IMG/VR virus record: IMGVR_UViG_3300050343_000199
Location: 62,001 to 126,000 of that record
Strand: one strand, 5' to 3'
Length of the DNA stretch: 64,000 nt
Source: a virus
Shown here: positions 16,200 to 23,086 of the stretch, piece by piece
Numbering within the stretch: position 1 is the stretch's first letter
Layout: each line of letters opens with the position of its first letter
Made by a program: the position numbers and the translations under genes
The notes under the pieces: model-generated
The model's input: only the letters and a program-made list of their open reading frames with translations
What the model was told of the DNA's origin: nothing
The model's database searches: none

Positions 16200-16783
16200 C
16201 GTCTGTAATGCCAATTGTAAGAGAAAGTCACCCGAGGACCAAAGATTTTAGGTGCATGATATACTCCTCTTGGAATATAGATGGCATCACCTGGATGAAG
16301 TTGATGAATTGTATCATCTTCAAACTCATATTGAATCATACCCATACATTGTATGATGAAAAGAGAATGAGGATCACGATGAGATTTAAAGACATATGAT
16401 TCAGCAATGACATTACTGTAAATGTGTAAGTTTTCAAGTTTTAAATCAAATGCTTCTTGACATATGTTAACAGTGTTAGGATCAAGAAAGTCTTGAGTAT
16501 GTGTAACGATAGTTGGTAGAATAACCTGTCTATCACCACGTATTGCTAAATCAGGGTAATCAGTTTCACCTTCATAATCAATTTGATTTTCATGTACAAG
16601 TGTATCTGGTGGTATGAGACATCTTAAGTAATCATGATTACGTTCTTGTTGCCAGAGGGGGACAATATTATCCCAAGTAATTGTTGCATGTTGAGGAAAA
16701 CGACCGCGAAAGACTTTAACTTCATCACCCCATTCAATGGTAGGATCATAGGTTGTGGGAGTAATTTCAAATTCTGCTTTCAT
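16196..16783 (-). CDS. JmjC/cupin-like oxygenase
   Basis: 195 residues. The C-terminal half is a cupin: H135-x-D137 in FKSHRDPHSLFIIQ, QYEFEDDTIHQLHPGDAIYI, PRGVYH with H176 and a FSYNW ending. JmjC-like cupins hydroxylate proteins or nucleic-acid bases in a 2OG-dependent way. The N-terminal half (PQHATITWDNIVPLWQQ) resembles the region preceding JmjC domains. It is flanked on both sides by 2OG oxygenases with 4-nt overlaps, suggesting coordinated action. Confidence 0.7.
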   Translation of the reverse strand: MKAEFEITPTTYDPTIEWGDEVKVFRGRFPQHATITWDNIVPLWQQERNHDYLRCLIPPDTLVHENQIDYEGETDYPDLAIRGDRQVILPTIVTHTQDFLDPNTVNICQEAFDLKLENLHIYSNVIAESYVFKSHRDPHSLFIIQCMGMIQYEFEDDTIHQLHPGDAIYIPRGVYHAPKIFGPRVTFSYNWHYRR

Positions 16784-17274
16784 TTGATATTACCTGCGAG
16801 AACAACTCTATTTGTACATTGATTGATTGGTACATAATGTTCTACATTACCAGGGAAGATGACCACTTTACCTGGAGTGGGAGTGATTTCTTTATTAGAT
16901 GTAGGGAAATATAATGATGATGATCCTTCAGGTGAATGAATAAAGTAAACAAAAGAAAATGGTACAAACTTATGATCATGACATCGTGTACTATCACCAT
17001 CATTATACTTTGCAAACCATGCTTCATACAACTGATATAGATCTACAGGTAAATCCTGATGAGTGTTGTGTAGTAATGAGATGATCCATTCATAGATCGT
17101 GTTAACATTATCTGATTTCATTGTCCAATCAGACATCATAGCACCAACATTTGTCTTATAAGACATAGGCCAATCAATGTCTTCTAATTCCTGCATGAAT
17201 CTATCATTAATAGACAGATCATGATAGGTATCAGTGATGATTTGATGTCGTTCACGGATAAAGAATCTATTCAT
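16780..17274 (-). CDS. 2OG-Fe(II) oxygenase-like protein (paralogue B)
   Basis: 164 residues from ATG 17274, giving an 8-nt overlap with the upstream stop (ATGAATAG). H99/H101 (CHDHKFVPFSFVYFI), H146 (FPGNVEHYVP) and R156 (RVVLAGN) match paralogue A. It ends sooner after the last strand than paralogue A. Function unknown beyond likely 2OG-dependent oxidation. Confidence 0.7.
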   Translation of the reverse strand: MNRFFIRERHQIITDTYHDLSINDRFMQELEDIDWPMSYKTNVGAMMSDWTMKSDNVNTIYEWIISLLHNTHQDLPVDLYQLYEAWFAKYNDGDSTRCHDHKFVPFSFVYFIHSPEGSSSLYFPTSNKEITPTPGKVVIFPGNVEHYVPINQCTNRVVLAGNIK

Positions 17275-17503
17275 TTGTTTGTGCTTTTGATTTCGTATGA
17301 TCATCACGAGACCTATTTTTAATTACAATGAATGCATCCTTATTATACTTACGATGACCTTTAGGTGATGCCCATTTCTTATTATATCCTTCTGGTTGTT
17401 CAATACCAGAAACTACAGTACCACCAACCTCAAGTACAATATCATCATGTGTGACATCCCAACCAAGAGTATGCATCATATGCCATAGTTCATCTTGAGT
17501 CAT
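17267..17503 (-). CDS. Hypothetical protein
   Basis: 78 residues. GGTVVSGIEQPEGY followed by KKWASPKGHRKYNKDAFIVI and a hydrophilic tail. No family recognised. Coupled to both neighbours by 4-nt and 8-nt overlaps at the head of the oxygenase array. Confidence 0.6.
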   Translation of the reverse strand: MTQDELWHMMHTLGWDVTHDDIVLEVGGTVVSGIEQPEGYNKKWASPKGHRKYNKDAFIVIKNRSRDDHTKSKAQTNE

Positions 17504-17643
17504 TTGCCAACTCCATAATCAGGTGCTTGTTCTTCTAGTTTACGAATGCCATCATGTAATTTCTTCAATGCAGCACGAGTTTCAGGAGTTTCTTCATACT
17601 CCCAGATATCACCTTTCTTATTCACCATTTTCTTCTTAGTCAT
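17500..17643 (-). CDS. Small hypothetical protein
   Basis: 47 residues, helical and charged (EETPETRAALKKLHDGIRKL). Overlaps the upstream gene (TAATG) and the downstream gene (ATGA). No family recognised. Confidence 0.55.
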   Translation of the reverse strand: MTKKKMVNKKGDIWEYEETPETRAALKKLHDGIRKLEEQAPDYGVGK

Positions 17644-17798
17644 TAGTACTGTTCTCCATCTTTTGCTTTAGGGAAAGAATGCACAATCTCAACGATGGTT
17701 TGAACCATCTCACCTTGTGTTGCAGCAGGCATTGCAGTCACGTACAATAACCCGATGCCACATAATGTAGTTGTCAATAACCAAAAACGGTTGCTCAT
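17643..17798 (-). CDS. Small membrane or exported protein
   Basis: 51 residues with a hydrophobic N-terminal segment (RFWLLTTTLCGIGLLYVTAM) followed by a helical, soluble tail. It could be a single-pass membrane protein or carry a signal peptide ending near PAATQ. First gene of the operon leading into the oxygenases, 22 nt after a TATAAT. Confidence 0.6.
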   Translation of the reverse strand: MSNRFWLLTTTLCGIGLLYVTAMPAATQGEMVQTIVEIVHSFPKAKDGEQY

Positions 17799-17820
17799 GA
17801 TATAGGTTGGTTACTCTGTT

Positions 17821-17861
17821 ATTATAACACAGATCACCAGTGCTCAGGGTTGCTTGTGCCA
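17821..17861 (-). promoter_or_regulatory. TGGCACA-type promoter of the oxygenase operon
   Basis: TATAAT at 17821-17826 and TGGCACA at 17855-17861, 28 nt apart. The 22-nt leader (AACAGAGTAACCAACCTATA then TC) has no Shine-Dalgarno. Confidence 0.55.
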
Positions 17862-17878
17862 GTTGTAATAGTGGTCAT

Positions 17879-18025
17879 CTATTGGTTGTGGTTGTAGCAT
17901 AAGCACTTATAATCTTTAATTGGATAGAGGTTATACCTCGTGACATATTTAATCACATGATCTTCACATTGAAACCAGCACTTCTTATTGTCTTCCTTAC
18001 GATTTTCTAGAAACCATGGGAACAT
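17879..18025 (-). CDS. Small Cys-rich protein
   Basis: 48 residues from ATG 18025. The frame is open further upstream, but that part lies antiframe to the AbrB-like gene and looks like noise. Four cysteines (KKCWFQCEDH and YKCLCYNHNQ) with nearby His suggest a zinc site. No family recognised. Confidence 0.5.
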   Translation of the reverse strand: MFPWFLENRKEDNKKCWFQCEDHVIKYVTRYNLYPIKDYKCLCYNHNQ

Positions 18026-18068
18026 ATCCACGTAAGGAAATAGATTTAACTTACGTGAATTCTGATAC

Positions 18069-18353
18069 CTAAACTCTGTTGCTGGTGTACTCTTGCCCTT
18101 CGCTTTCGCTGTTGTACCAGAAGTCTTGGTAGTCTTCTTGCGTGGCGTCACTGATGTTAACGCTTTGATATTCTCCTCTAGTTTTCTTTGAGTAGTTCGT
18201 GAGGATGATTTGTTCGTTGACGACTGTCCAACAGATTTCATCTCCTTCTTGCCAGTTGAGTTCGTTGGTGATTTCTTCTGGGATTTCAATGTAGTAGTCC
18301 TCTGTGTCTTTGTACTGTTGTACTTTAGTGATGTACTTATTTGATGAATCCAT
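18069..18353 (-). CDS. AbrB/SpoVT-like swapped-hairpin protein
   Basis: 94 residues. DYYIEIPEEITNELNWQEGD followed by EICWTVVNEQIILTNY fits the AbrB/MazE-type pattern (x-V-x-IP-x-x-I...L-x-W-x-x-GD-x-I). Such domains bind DNA as dimers. An acidic C-terminal tail of about 40 residues follows. It overlaps the metalloprotease gene by 17 nt. Target unknown. Confidence 0.6.
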   Translation of the reverse strand: MDSSNKYITKVQQYKDTEDYYIEIPEEITNELNWQEGDEICWTVVNEQIILTNYSKKTRGEYQSVNISDATQEDYQDFWYNSESEGQEYTSNRV

Positions 18354-19035
18354 TGTTCTCTAACCATTCACGTGTCATAGGAGTTGGTTCATAATCTGAC
18401 CACATTGTTCCTGCTGCACAACTTTCAAGAGCACTCAATGTCATTCCTTCTGTCTTACCCGCCCATGTTGCTTCTTTCTCCCACGGAATTGCACCTGGTT
18501 GCAATACATATGAACGCTTCGCCATCTCTTGCCACAACATTGGTACGCTATCTTCAGGCATAATGATAGCAATCATACTATTATCAATCGTACCTGCCAT
18601 ACAATCCTGCGCTGCATGCCATCCTTCATGACGCATAACACTCATGAGTGTATTAGGACGACCCATAAATGCTTTGTTCAAGAAGAAGTTATTACTCACA
18701 GTATGATAGACACCACGATGTCCTACAGGGAAATACTTCTCATCCGCAAGATATACTCTGACACCGATTTGATTCAATGCTACAAGCATATGATTGAATT
18801 CATTGGCAACAGGATAGAAAGAATCTGTGTTGTCATACTGAGAGGAAACATCCAACAGAGAGAACACTTCAGTTACATCATCAGTACACTCCTGAAGAAG
18901 CATACATCCCATGGAATGGTTGGAATAGTAATCATCATCTGTAAGAGGATCTGCAATTGCAGGAGTGCCTACATTGGCAGCAAGTGCTACTACAGTACCA
19001 ACAACAGCATTAATCAGTTTAGTTTGAAAGGGCAT
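18337..19035 (-). CDS. Exported HEGWH zinc-metalloprotease-like protein
   Basis: 232 residues from ATG 19035. Residues 1-28 form a signal peptide (hydrophobic VVGTVVALAA, ending PAIA before D). An MRHEGWHAAQD segment with HEGWH at 136-140 is an HExxH-type zinc site in a helix, with an acidic follow-up region that could supply the third ligand. Several cysteines suit an oxidising compartment. Predicted to act in the periplasm; a role in envelope weakening or shielding is only inference. Confidence 0.65.
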   Translation of the reverse strand: MPFQTKLINAVVGTVVALAANVGTPAIADPLTDDDYYSNHSMGCMLLQECTDDVTEVFSLLDVSSQYDNTDSFYPVANEFNHMLVALNQIGVRVYLADEKYFPVGHRGVYHTVSNNFFLNKAFMGRPNTLMSVMRHEGWHAAQDCMAGTIDNSMIAIIMPEDSVPMLWQEMAKRSYVLQPGAIPWEKEATWAGKTEGMTLSALESCAAGTMWSDYEPTPMTREWLENNGFIK

Positions 19036-19205
19036 AACCATGTGTCATAATCAGTTTGTTCAATTCTACCATCATTATATAAAATGTCAAGGAACTTACT
19101 CCAATACTCTTGCTTTGCAGGTATGTTACCACGTAATTCGGGATGCCATACCTTAAGCATCTTTCGGCAGATCCATACTGCCTCCTTCTTTGTTAGGTAT
19201 TCCAT
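19014..19205 (-). CDS. Hypothetical protein, start uncertain
   Basis: 63 residues from ATG 19205, or 48 from ATG 19160, which gives the 8-nt overlap (ATGCTTAA) common here. TKKEAVWICRKMLKVWHPEL then YWSKFLDILYNDGRI look like two helices. No family recognised. Confidence 0.5.
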   Translation of the reverse strand: MEYLTKKEAVWICRKMLKVWHPELRGNIPAKQEYWSKFLDILYNDGRIEQTDYDTWLCPFKLN

Positions 19206-19350
19206 AGTTGTGAATAAAATAGAGAAAACTTTTGAGTGAACGTTTGATACTCAAACTCTTTTTAATCTCCAACCAATCTTGATACTCTTGTTCTAGAGTA
19301 TCAATCAGGGGAATCTTCGCTACAAAGGGCTTTGATTTTGTTGATGTCAT
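19153..19350 (-). CDS. Hypothetical protein
   Basis: 65 residues, basic in the middle (EIKKSLSIKRSLKSFLYF). It overlaps both neighbours, so its start may be later. No family recognised. Confidence 0.45.
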   Translation of the reverse strand: MTSTKSKPFVAKIPLIDTLEQEYQDWLEIKKSLSIKRSLKSFLYFIHNYGIPNKEGGSMDLPKDA

Positions 19351-19435
19351 ACAGAATCTTCTCTGCTAGCGCGTGATCTTTCTTGTTTTCCGCTTCCATG
19401 TACAATAGTATCAATTCCTTGATTTGTTCATCCAT
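19301..19435 (-). CDS. Small helical protein
   Basis: 44 residues, one long amphipathic helix (DEQIKELILLYMEAENKKD, HALAEKILYDINKIKAL). Begins inside the previous stop (ATGGATGA, 8-nt overlap). No family recognised. Confidence 0.55.
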   Translation of the reverse strand: MDEQIKELILLYMEAENKKDHALAEKILYDINKIKALCSEDSPD

Positions 19436-19655
19436 GTTGGAGCGATTTGTAGAGTTCTGCGAGCTCATCTTCGTTGTAAAACAAAGTTTGCTCGTTTATG
19501 TAGCCCTCTGGATCCATCCATTCAAACCACTCATCTGCAAAATGCAGTGCATCATCAACACGATCATCTGCAATTAGTTCACGAAAGCGAGTCATCATCC
19601 ATTCACAAATGTCATCGCGTTGTTCGGATATCCGAAGAGCATCAACGTTATTCAT
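19428..19655 (-). CDS. Small acidic protein
   Basis: 75 residues, highly acidic and aromatic (DDALHFADEWFEWMDPEGYI, NEDELAELYKSL). ATGA-coupled to the gene upstream. No family recognised. Confidence 0.6.
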   Translation of the reverse strand: MNNVDALRISEQRDDICEWMMTRFRELIADDRVDDALHFADEWFEWMDPEGYINEQTLFYNEDELAELYKSLQHG

Positions 19656-19945
19656 AGTTTGATAAGAGTCAGTTTGTTGTTGAGGTGATCGTAAGAGACA
19701 AATTTAACGTCTTTAGGCAAAGATTGCATCAATGCCTTGGTAAATTCTAGAGTGTAGTGACCATGATAACGCCAGAAGCGTCTGTATTCGTCTGTGAGGG
19801 GTTCTGCAGTGGTTGTGACAGGTACACTGTACTCACCTCTGCTATAATGCGTTGGAAGCGGTTTTAAGAGGGTCTTGATATCTGCTACAATTAATGGAGC
19901 AGCATGTTGGGGTTTCGTCTTAGTATATCGGGACAAGTAAATCAT
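19652..19945 (-). CDS. Hypothetical protein
   Basis: 97 residues. VADIKTLLKPLP, then RRFWRYHGHYTLEFTKALM and VKFVSYDHLNNKLTLIKL at the end. No family recognised. Middle gene of the operon driven by the promoter at 20195. Confidence 0.6.
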   Translation of the reverse strand: MIYLSRYTKTKPQHAAPLIVADIKTLLKPLPTHYSRGEYSVPVTTTAEPLTDEYRRFWRYHGHYTLEFTKALMQSLPKDVKFVSYDHLNNKLTLIKL

Positions 19946-20172
19946 TTGACGAAGACCTCCTGAAGTTGTTCTTGAGATAGTTGTTGTGCTTGTTTGAGTA
20001 GATTACACATGTGTGCAACATACTCAACATCCTCTTCATCTGGACTGAATTCATAAGAACCAGACCAATCCACACTGCCGTCATCATTAACAGCAGCACC
20101 AAACATATAACCGTCATCTTCAATGGCAAATGCATTACCATCAGCAACGAGATAGAACAGGGGAGCAGACAT
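19942..20172 (-). CDS. Hypothetical acidic protein
   Basis: 76 residues. FYLVADGNAFAIEDDGYMFG and GSVDWSGSYEFSPDEED suggest a beta domain, followed by a glutamine-rich helix (LLKQAQQLSQEQLQEVF). First gene after a strong sigma70-type promoter. Confidence 0.6.
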   Translation of the reverse strand: MSAPLFYLVADGNAFAIEDDGYMFGAAVNDDGSVDWSGSYEFSPDEEDVEYVAHMCNLLKQAQQLSQEQLQEVFVK

Positions 20173-20194
20173 GAGATAAGATCGGATGAACTAC

Positions 20195-20223
20195 AGTATA
20201 CTATGTATGAAGTGGGATGTCAA
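20195..20223 (-). promoter_or_regulatory. Strong sigma70-type promoter TTGACA-17-TATACT
   Basis: Perfect -35 TTGACA at 20218-20223, 17-nt spacer, -10 TATACT at 20195-20200, 22-nt leader. The -35 overlaps the end of the upstream gene. Confidence 0.7.
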
Positions 20224-20678
20224 CCGGTGTAACCAGCATTGCGATAGAGGTAACCACCGGCCCAGTCAGCGTTTTCAAGCATAAACTCACGCTCTTTGAT
20301 GATCAACATGTTGAAACGAACACCTTTGGCAGGTGCTTTAATTGATGCTGGTTTGTATACTTCACCAGTGGTCTTGTTCACGAAAGCATGAACACTACGA
20401 TTACCACCATCAGTAGTCATCATGACCTTGTGATACTTGCGTCCAGTGTCAACAGTAAACTGATACGTACCAATGTTACGCTTCAGGTCCGCAATCTTCT
20501 GCTCATGATACTCTCTGTTCACAGCAGATGCTAAGAAGAACTCTTGACGACGGATGCTTTCCTTCACAAAGTCCTGCTCAAGTGCTTGACAGAGTGCAAA
20601 TGTATGACCCAAGATCGCTTGTGCGATGTCGTTACGTGCCTCAGCAGATGCAGCGTAGTCAGCGAAGGTGGTGGTCAT
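20220..20678 (-). CDS. Hypothetical protein
   Basis: 152 residues. Helical N-terminal half (EARNDIAQAILGHTFALCQA), then a beta domain (TYQFTVDTGRKYHKVMMTT, GNRSVHAFVNKTTGEVYKPA, KGVRFNMLI). The second half resembles small phage proteins that end in a TGEVYKPAS motif, but I cannot name a family. TATACT lies 26 nt upstream. Confidence 0.6.
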   Translation of the reverse strand: MTTTFADYAASAEARNDIAQAILGHTFALCQALEQDFVKESIRRQEFFLASAVNREYHEQKIADLKRNIGTYQFTVDTGRKYHKVMMTTDGGNRSVHAFVNKTTGEVYKPASIKAPAKGVRFNMLIIKEREFMLENADWAGGYLYRNAGYTG

Positions 20679-20717
20679 TGGGTGGTTCCCTTTGGTATGA
20701 ATATAGTATAGGCTGGA

Positions 20718-20879
20718 TCAGAGCAGATCCAATGCCTCCTGTGACAGTTCTTCAGTCGCACACTTGCGCCAGTCTTGATTTTGTCTGGTATAGTCTGCAA
20801 AGTTGTTTACTGCATCATCATTGATCTCATCAATTTGCTCTAGAAGCCAACGATCAAGCATTACTTCAGAAATAGACAT
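20718..20879 (-). CDS. Small hypothetical protein
   Basis: 53 residues, helical and acidic (DRWLLEQIDEINDDAVNNF). Last gene of a four-gene operon of very small genes (21286 to 20718), linked by TAATG. Confidence 0.55.
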   Translation of the reverse strand: MSISEVMLDRWLLEQIDEINDDAVNNFADYTRQNQDWRKCATEELSQEALDLL

Positions 20880-21025
20880 TAGTTAAAATTAATAGTGATT
20901 TGTTCAAATTCAAGATGATCACAGCATGTGTCATCATCATGTAGATCAATCATGTCAGTGTCAACATGACTGAATAGTTTATCAAATAGGTCGTTAACGA
21001 ACTCTTGATTGGATTGTTGAGTCAT
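20879..21025 (-). CDS. Small acidic hypothetical protein
   Basis: 48 residues with a His/Asp/Cys-rich centre (DMIDLHDDDTCCDHLEFE) that might bind metal. Overlaps the membrane-protein gene upstream by 32 nt. No family recognised. Confidence 0.55.
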   Translation of the reverse strand: MTQQSNQEFVNDLFDKLFSHVDTDMIDLHDDDTCCDHLEFEQITINFN

Positions 21026-21128
21026 AGTAGTTCATCATTTTTGAATCACGCTCTGCTAAGAATAGCAGGTAGCATGTGAGAGCAACAACGGTAAAGATAC
21101 CGCCTAGGAGATACTGAGTTACTTTCAT
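20994..21128 (-). CDS. Small single-pass membrane protein
   Basis: 44 residues. YLLGGIFTVVALTCYLLFLA forms one transmembrane helix, followed by a short polar tail. Starts inside the preceding stop (TAATG) and ends inside the next gene. Confidence 0.6.
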   Translation of the reverse strand: MKVTQYLLGGIFTVVALTCYLLFLAERDSKMMNYYDSTIQSRVR

Positions 21129-21286
21129 TAGTTGTCTTCACCAAACATTTCGTTGAATAAGTTGCGACCATCGTAGTCTGTGTTACGCTCACGATTGGCA
21201 TATGCTTCCATGCGTTGGCGAGCAGTGTACTCATCAACGTTGTAGGGCAGGTAAAGCATGGTGCCGTTGGGGAGTTGCTTGAGCAT
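21128..21286 (-). CDS. Small hypothetical protein
   Basis: 52 residues (LPNGTMLYLPYNVDEYTARQ, then an Arg/Asn-rich helix). First gene of the small-gene operon, 22 nt after TATAAT. No family recognised. Confidence 0.6.
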   Translation of the reverse strand: MLKQLPNGTMLYLPYNVDEYTARQRMEAYANRERNTDYDGRNLFNEMFGEDN

Positions 21287-21308
21287 GGTGTTGGTTGCTT
21301 ATGTGCTT

Positions 21309-21350
21309 ATTATAGGGTCATTCCTCCACCTGAAGCGCGTACCTGTGCCA
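21309..21350 (-). promoter_or_regulatory. TGGCACA-type promoter of the small-gene operon
   Basis: TATAAT at 21309-21314 and TGGCACAG at 21343-21350, 28 nt apart. Here the TGGCACAG lies inside the last codons of the upstream gene. The leader is 22 nt. Confidence 0.5.
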
Positions 21351-21482
21351 CTTCTCTAAGTGGTCATACAGAAACGCATCATCAACATGCTTATGGTATA
21401 CATGGTCTTTAGGATACTTCATCATCATATCCATTACAAATTTCATTTGTTCCGCAGTGAACGGAACTCTTACAATATTCAT
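21318..21482 (-). CDS. Small hypothetical protein
   Basis: 54 residues. FTAEQMKFVMDMMMKYPKD and DDAFLYDHLEKWHRYALQVE form two helices. ATGA-coupled to the upstream gene. Its C-terminal codons contain the TGGCACAG element of the next operon. Confidence 0.6.
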   Translation of the reverse strand: MNIVRVPFTAEQMKFVMDMMMKYPKDHVYHKHVDDAFLYDHLEKWHRYALQVEE

Positions 21483-21640
21483 TCTCCTAATACGGGGATA
21501 ACATCTACAGTACTCACATTAGGATCTTCTTGAATGTTTTTTACTAAATGCAATACATCAGCATCATTGAACAATACAACAGATTGTCTACTACGATATC
21601 CTTTTTGCTTGCTTCTCCACCATTCAACACGGTATTTCAC
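21479..21640 (-). CDS. Small hypothetical protein, GTG start
   Basis: 53 residues from a GTG that overlaps the upstream stop (GTGA). KYRVEWWRSKQKGYRSRQSV, FNDADVLHLVKNI, STVDVIPV give a beta-alpha-beta pattern. No family recognised. Confidence 0.55.
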   Translation of the reverse strand: MKYRVEWWRSKQKGYRSRQSVVLFNDADVLHLVKNIQEDPNVSTVDVIPVLGE

Positions 21641-21975
21641 AATGAAGATCCTCGCTGGAATTTAGTAACGTCACCAAGGGTAATATGAGCAGCATAACCA
21701 TATGATGTACTACCATCATCGTTGTATACAGGATCCTCTTGCTTGATATCTTTTCTATAGTATGCATCAGTATTAAAATCTTGATCAAGTGACATCAAGC
21801 ATCTCAACTCTTCTGCACGATTTGCTACTCTACCATGTAGATCAATCACATCCTGGATACAAGATATAATCTCTTCATACGCTTGTCGTGCTGATACTTT
21901 ATCATCGTGGAGATAATCATCAATCGCATCTTGCATACGAAATTTGCGTTGGTGCTCATAAGATCCTTCTTGCAT
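21637..21975 (-). CDS. Hypothetical protein
   Basis: 112 residues from ATG 21975 (TAATG overlap with the previous gene; longer in-frame starts are inside it). Helical (SARQAYEEIISCIQDVIDLH, ANRAEELRCLMSLD), then a beta end. No family recognised. Confidence 0.6.
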   Translation of the reverse strand: MQEGSYEHQRKFRMQDAIDDYLHDDKVSARQAYEEIISCIQDVIDLHGRVANRAEELRCLMSLDQDFNTDAYYRKDIKQEDPVYNDDGSTSYGYAAHITLGDVTKFQRGSSL

Positions 21976-22166
21976 TAGTTGAACTCCTGTTGACGACGTT
22001 GTTGTAGGTATTGAAGAATGTCTTGTCTCCACTCCATTAATTCATTGAAACATTCTTGATTGTGAGCACATGACCGAAGTCTATTGTCAGGCTTCAATAC
22101 ACTCTCGTAAAACAAACCGAATGCATCCTTACGCTTTTGCTGCTTCAAATCATAATACTCAGACAT
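21975..22166 (-). CDS. Small hypothetical protein
   Basis: 63 residues, helical and Gln/Arg-rich at the end (MEWRQDILQYLQQRRQQEF). A TATAAT lies 21 nt before the ATG. First of four coupled genes down to 21318. Confidence 0.6.
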   Translation of the reverse strand: MSEYYDLKQQKRKDAFGLFYESVLKPDNRLRSCAHNQECFNELMEWRQDILQYLQQRRQQEFN

Positions 22167-22187
22167 AGTGCCCCTAGAACTGGTGTA

Positions 22188-22193
22188 ATTATA
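22188..22193 (-). promoter_or_regulatory. -10 element TATAAT
   Basis: Perfect -10 with a 21-nt leader to ATG 22166. A TTAACTT/AAGTTAA inverted repeat just upstream overlaps the stop of the previous gene. Confidence 0.5.
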
Positions 22194-22200
22194 GCATACT

Positions 22201-22518
22201 TTAACTTAAAAAGTTAAGTATTGATGGTCTAAATGGTTTGAGTATCTGCATAGCAGTATAAACTCTGGTATCATTTATATCTACTTCCGCACCTATTTTA
22301 TTACAGTTGATGGGGGCATGGTAAGTGTGCGTAGTGCTTCTCTTCGTTCGCTTGAACTTGATGAATCCCCAGATGGTACGAATAGGACTATCAGTAGTAT
22401 AAGCATAACTTTGAGTGTTACAAAGCCATATAGCAACCACATTACGTTTGAAATCCTGACAATCATAGTAACAGTGCTCGGGTGCTTTATGTGGAAAATC
22501 TGAGGGTAGTTCTATCAT
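22201..22518 (-). CDS. Hypothetical protein
   Basis: 105 residues from ATG 22518 (TGATG overlap). HCYYDCQDFKRNVVAIWLC and a KFKRTKRSTTHTYHAP basic stretch. YDCQDFKRNVVAIWL with a later IKFKR suggests a small beta protein. No family recognised. Confidence 0.6.
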   Translation of the reverse strand: MIELPSDFPHKAPEHCYYDCQDFKRNVVAIWLCNTQSYAYTTDSPIRTIWGFIKFKRTKRSTTHTYHAPINCNKIGAEVDINDTRVYTAMQILKPFRPSILNFLS

Positions 22519-22763
22519 CAACCCACTGCCATCGGAGCATACTCAGAGCGTGGCATCTGCTCTACGTTGTAGTTAGTTACCTCAGCACCGTTAGCGATAC
22601 GCTCTGCCCACTCATTACGTGCTGTGAGCATGGTGACAGTGCTGTAGGACTTGAGACCGTTAGCATTCCAGGTGACACGCTTCTGGAAACGCTTGACGCC
22701 CTCGTCAGCGATGAATGCTTCAGGGAAGAAGTCAACTGTGGTGACGAGTGTAGTGAGTTGCAT
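22518..22763 (-). CDS. Hypothetical protein
   Basis: 81 residues, beta-rich (TTVDFFPEAFIADEGVKRF, LKSYSTVTMLTARNEWAERI). No family recognised. Its leader is unusually long for this island (about 70 nt) and can form two hairpins, GTGGA/TCCAC and GCTAGTC/GACTAGC. Confidence 0.6.
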   Translation of the reverse strand: MQLTTLVTTVDFFPEAFIADEGVKRFQKRVTWNANGLKSYSTVTMLTARNEWAERIANGAEVTNYNVEQMPRSEYAPMAVG

Positions 22764-22836
22764 GTTAAGGAAAGAAAGGTTTGCTAGTCCCTAGGAGACT
22801 AGCGCGTGACGTGGAAGGTCTCCCCTCCACTCATCT

Positions 22837-22866
22837 AATATACACGGTTATGGGATGCTGTGCTGG
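22837..22866 (-). promoter_or_regulatory. Promoter with CAGCACAG element and long structured leader
   Basis: TATATT at 22837-22842 with AGCACAG 15 nt upstream, similar to the proximal copy at 11713 and 13351. The leader to 22763 carries a perfect 7-bp hairpin. Confidence 0.4.
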
Positions 22867-22891
22867 TTTGGTGGACAGTTCAGCAACTGGT

Positions 22892-23086
22892 TCATTCAAA
22901 AACTGGTATGATTCGTTCACGCATCTCTTTCAACTGCTGTGGATCATTACCATACTCACCCATATGCATGAAAACACAATCAATGTATCGTAAATTATTA
23001 CGTTCAGCATCAAGGACAAAGGAATCACAATACCTTAAGATATCTGGAGGTACTTCTAAATTCTGATAGTCGTAATCAATAGTCAT
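22892..23086 (-). CDS. Hypothetical protein
   Basis: 64 residues from ATG 23086, overlapping the upstream stop by 11 nt. PPDILRYCDSFVLDAERNNL and PQQLKEMRERIIPVF helices. No family recognised. Confidence 0.55.
   Translation of the reverse strand: MTIDYDYQNLEVPPDILRYCDSFVLDAERNNLRYIDCVFMHMGEYGNDPQQLKEMRERIIPVFE

Noticed and set aside
18026-18367. N-terminal extension of the small Cys-rich protein, forming a 162-codon frame
   Set aside because: This part is antiframe to the AbrB-like gene and is Lys/Thr/Ser-biased in a way expected from a shifted frame. Only the C-terminal 48 codons were kept.
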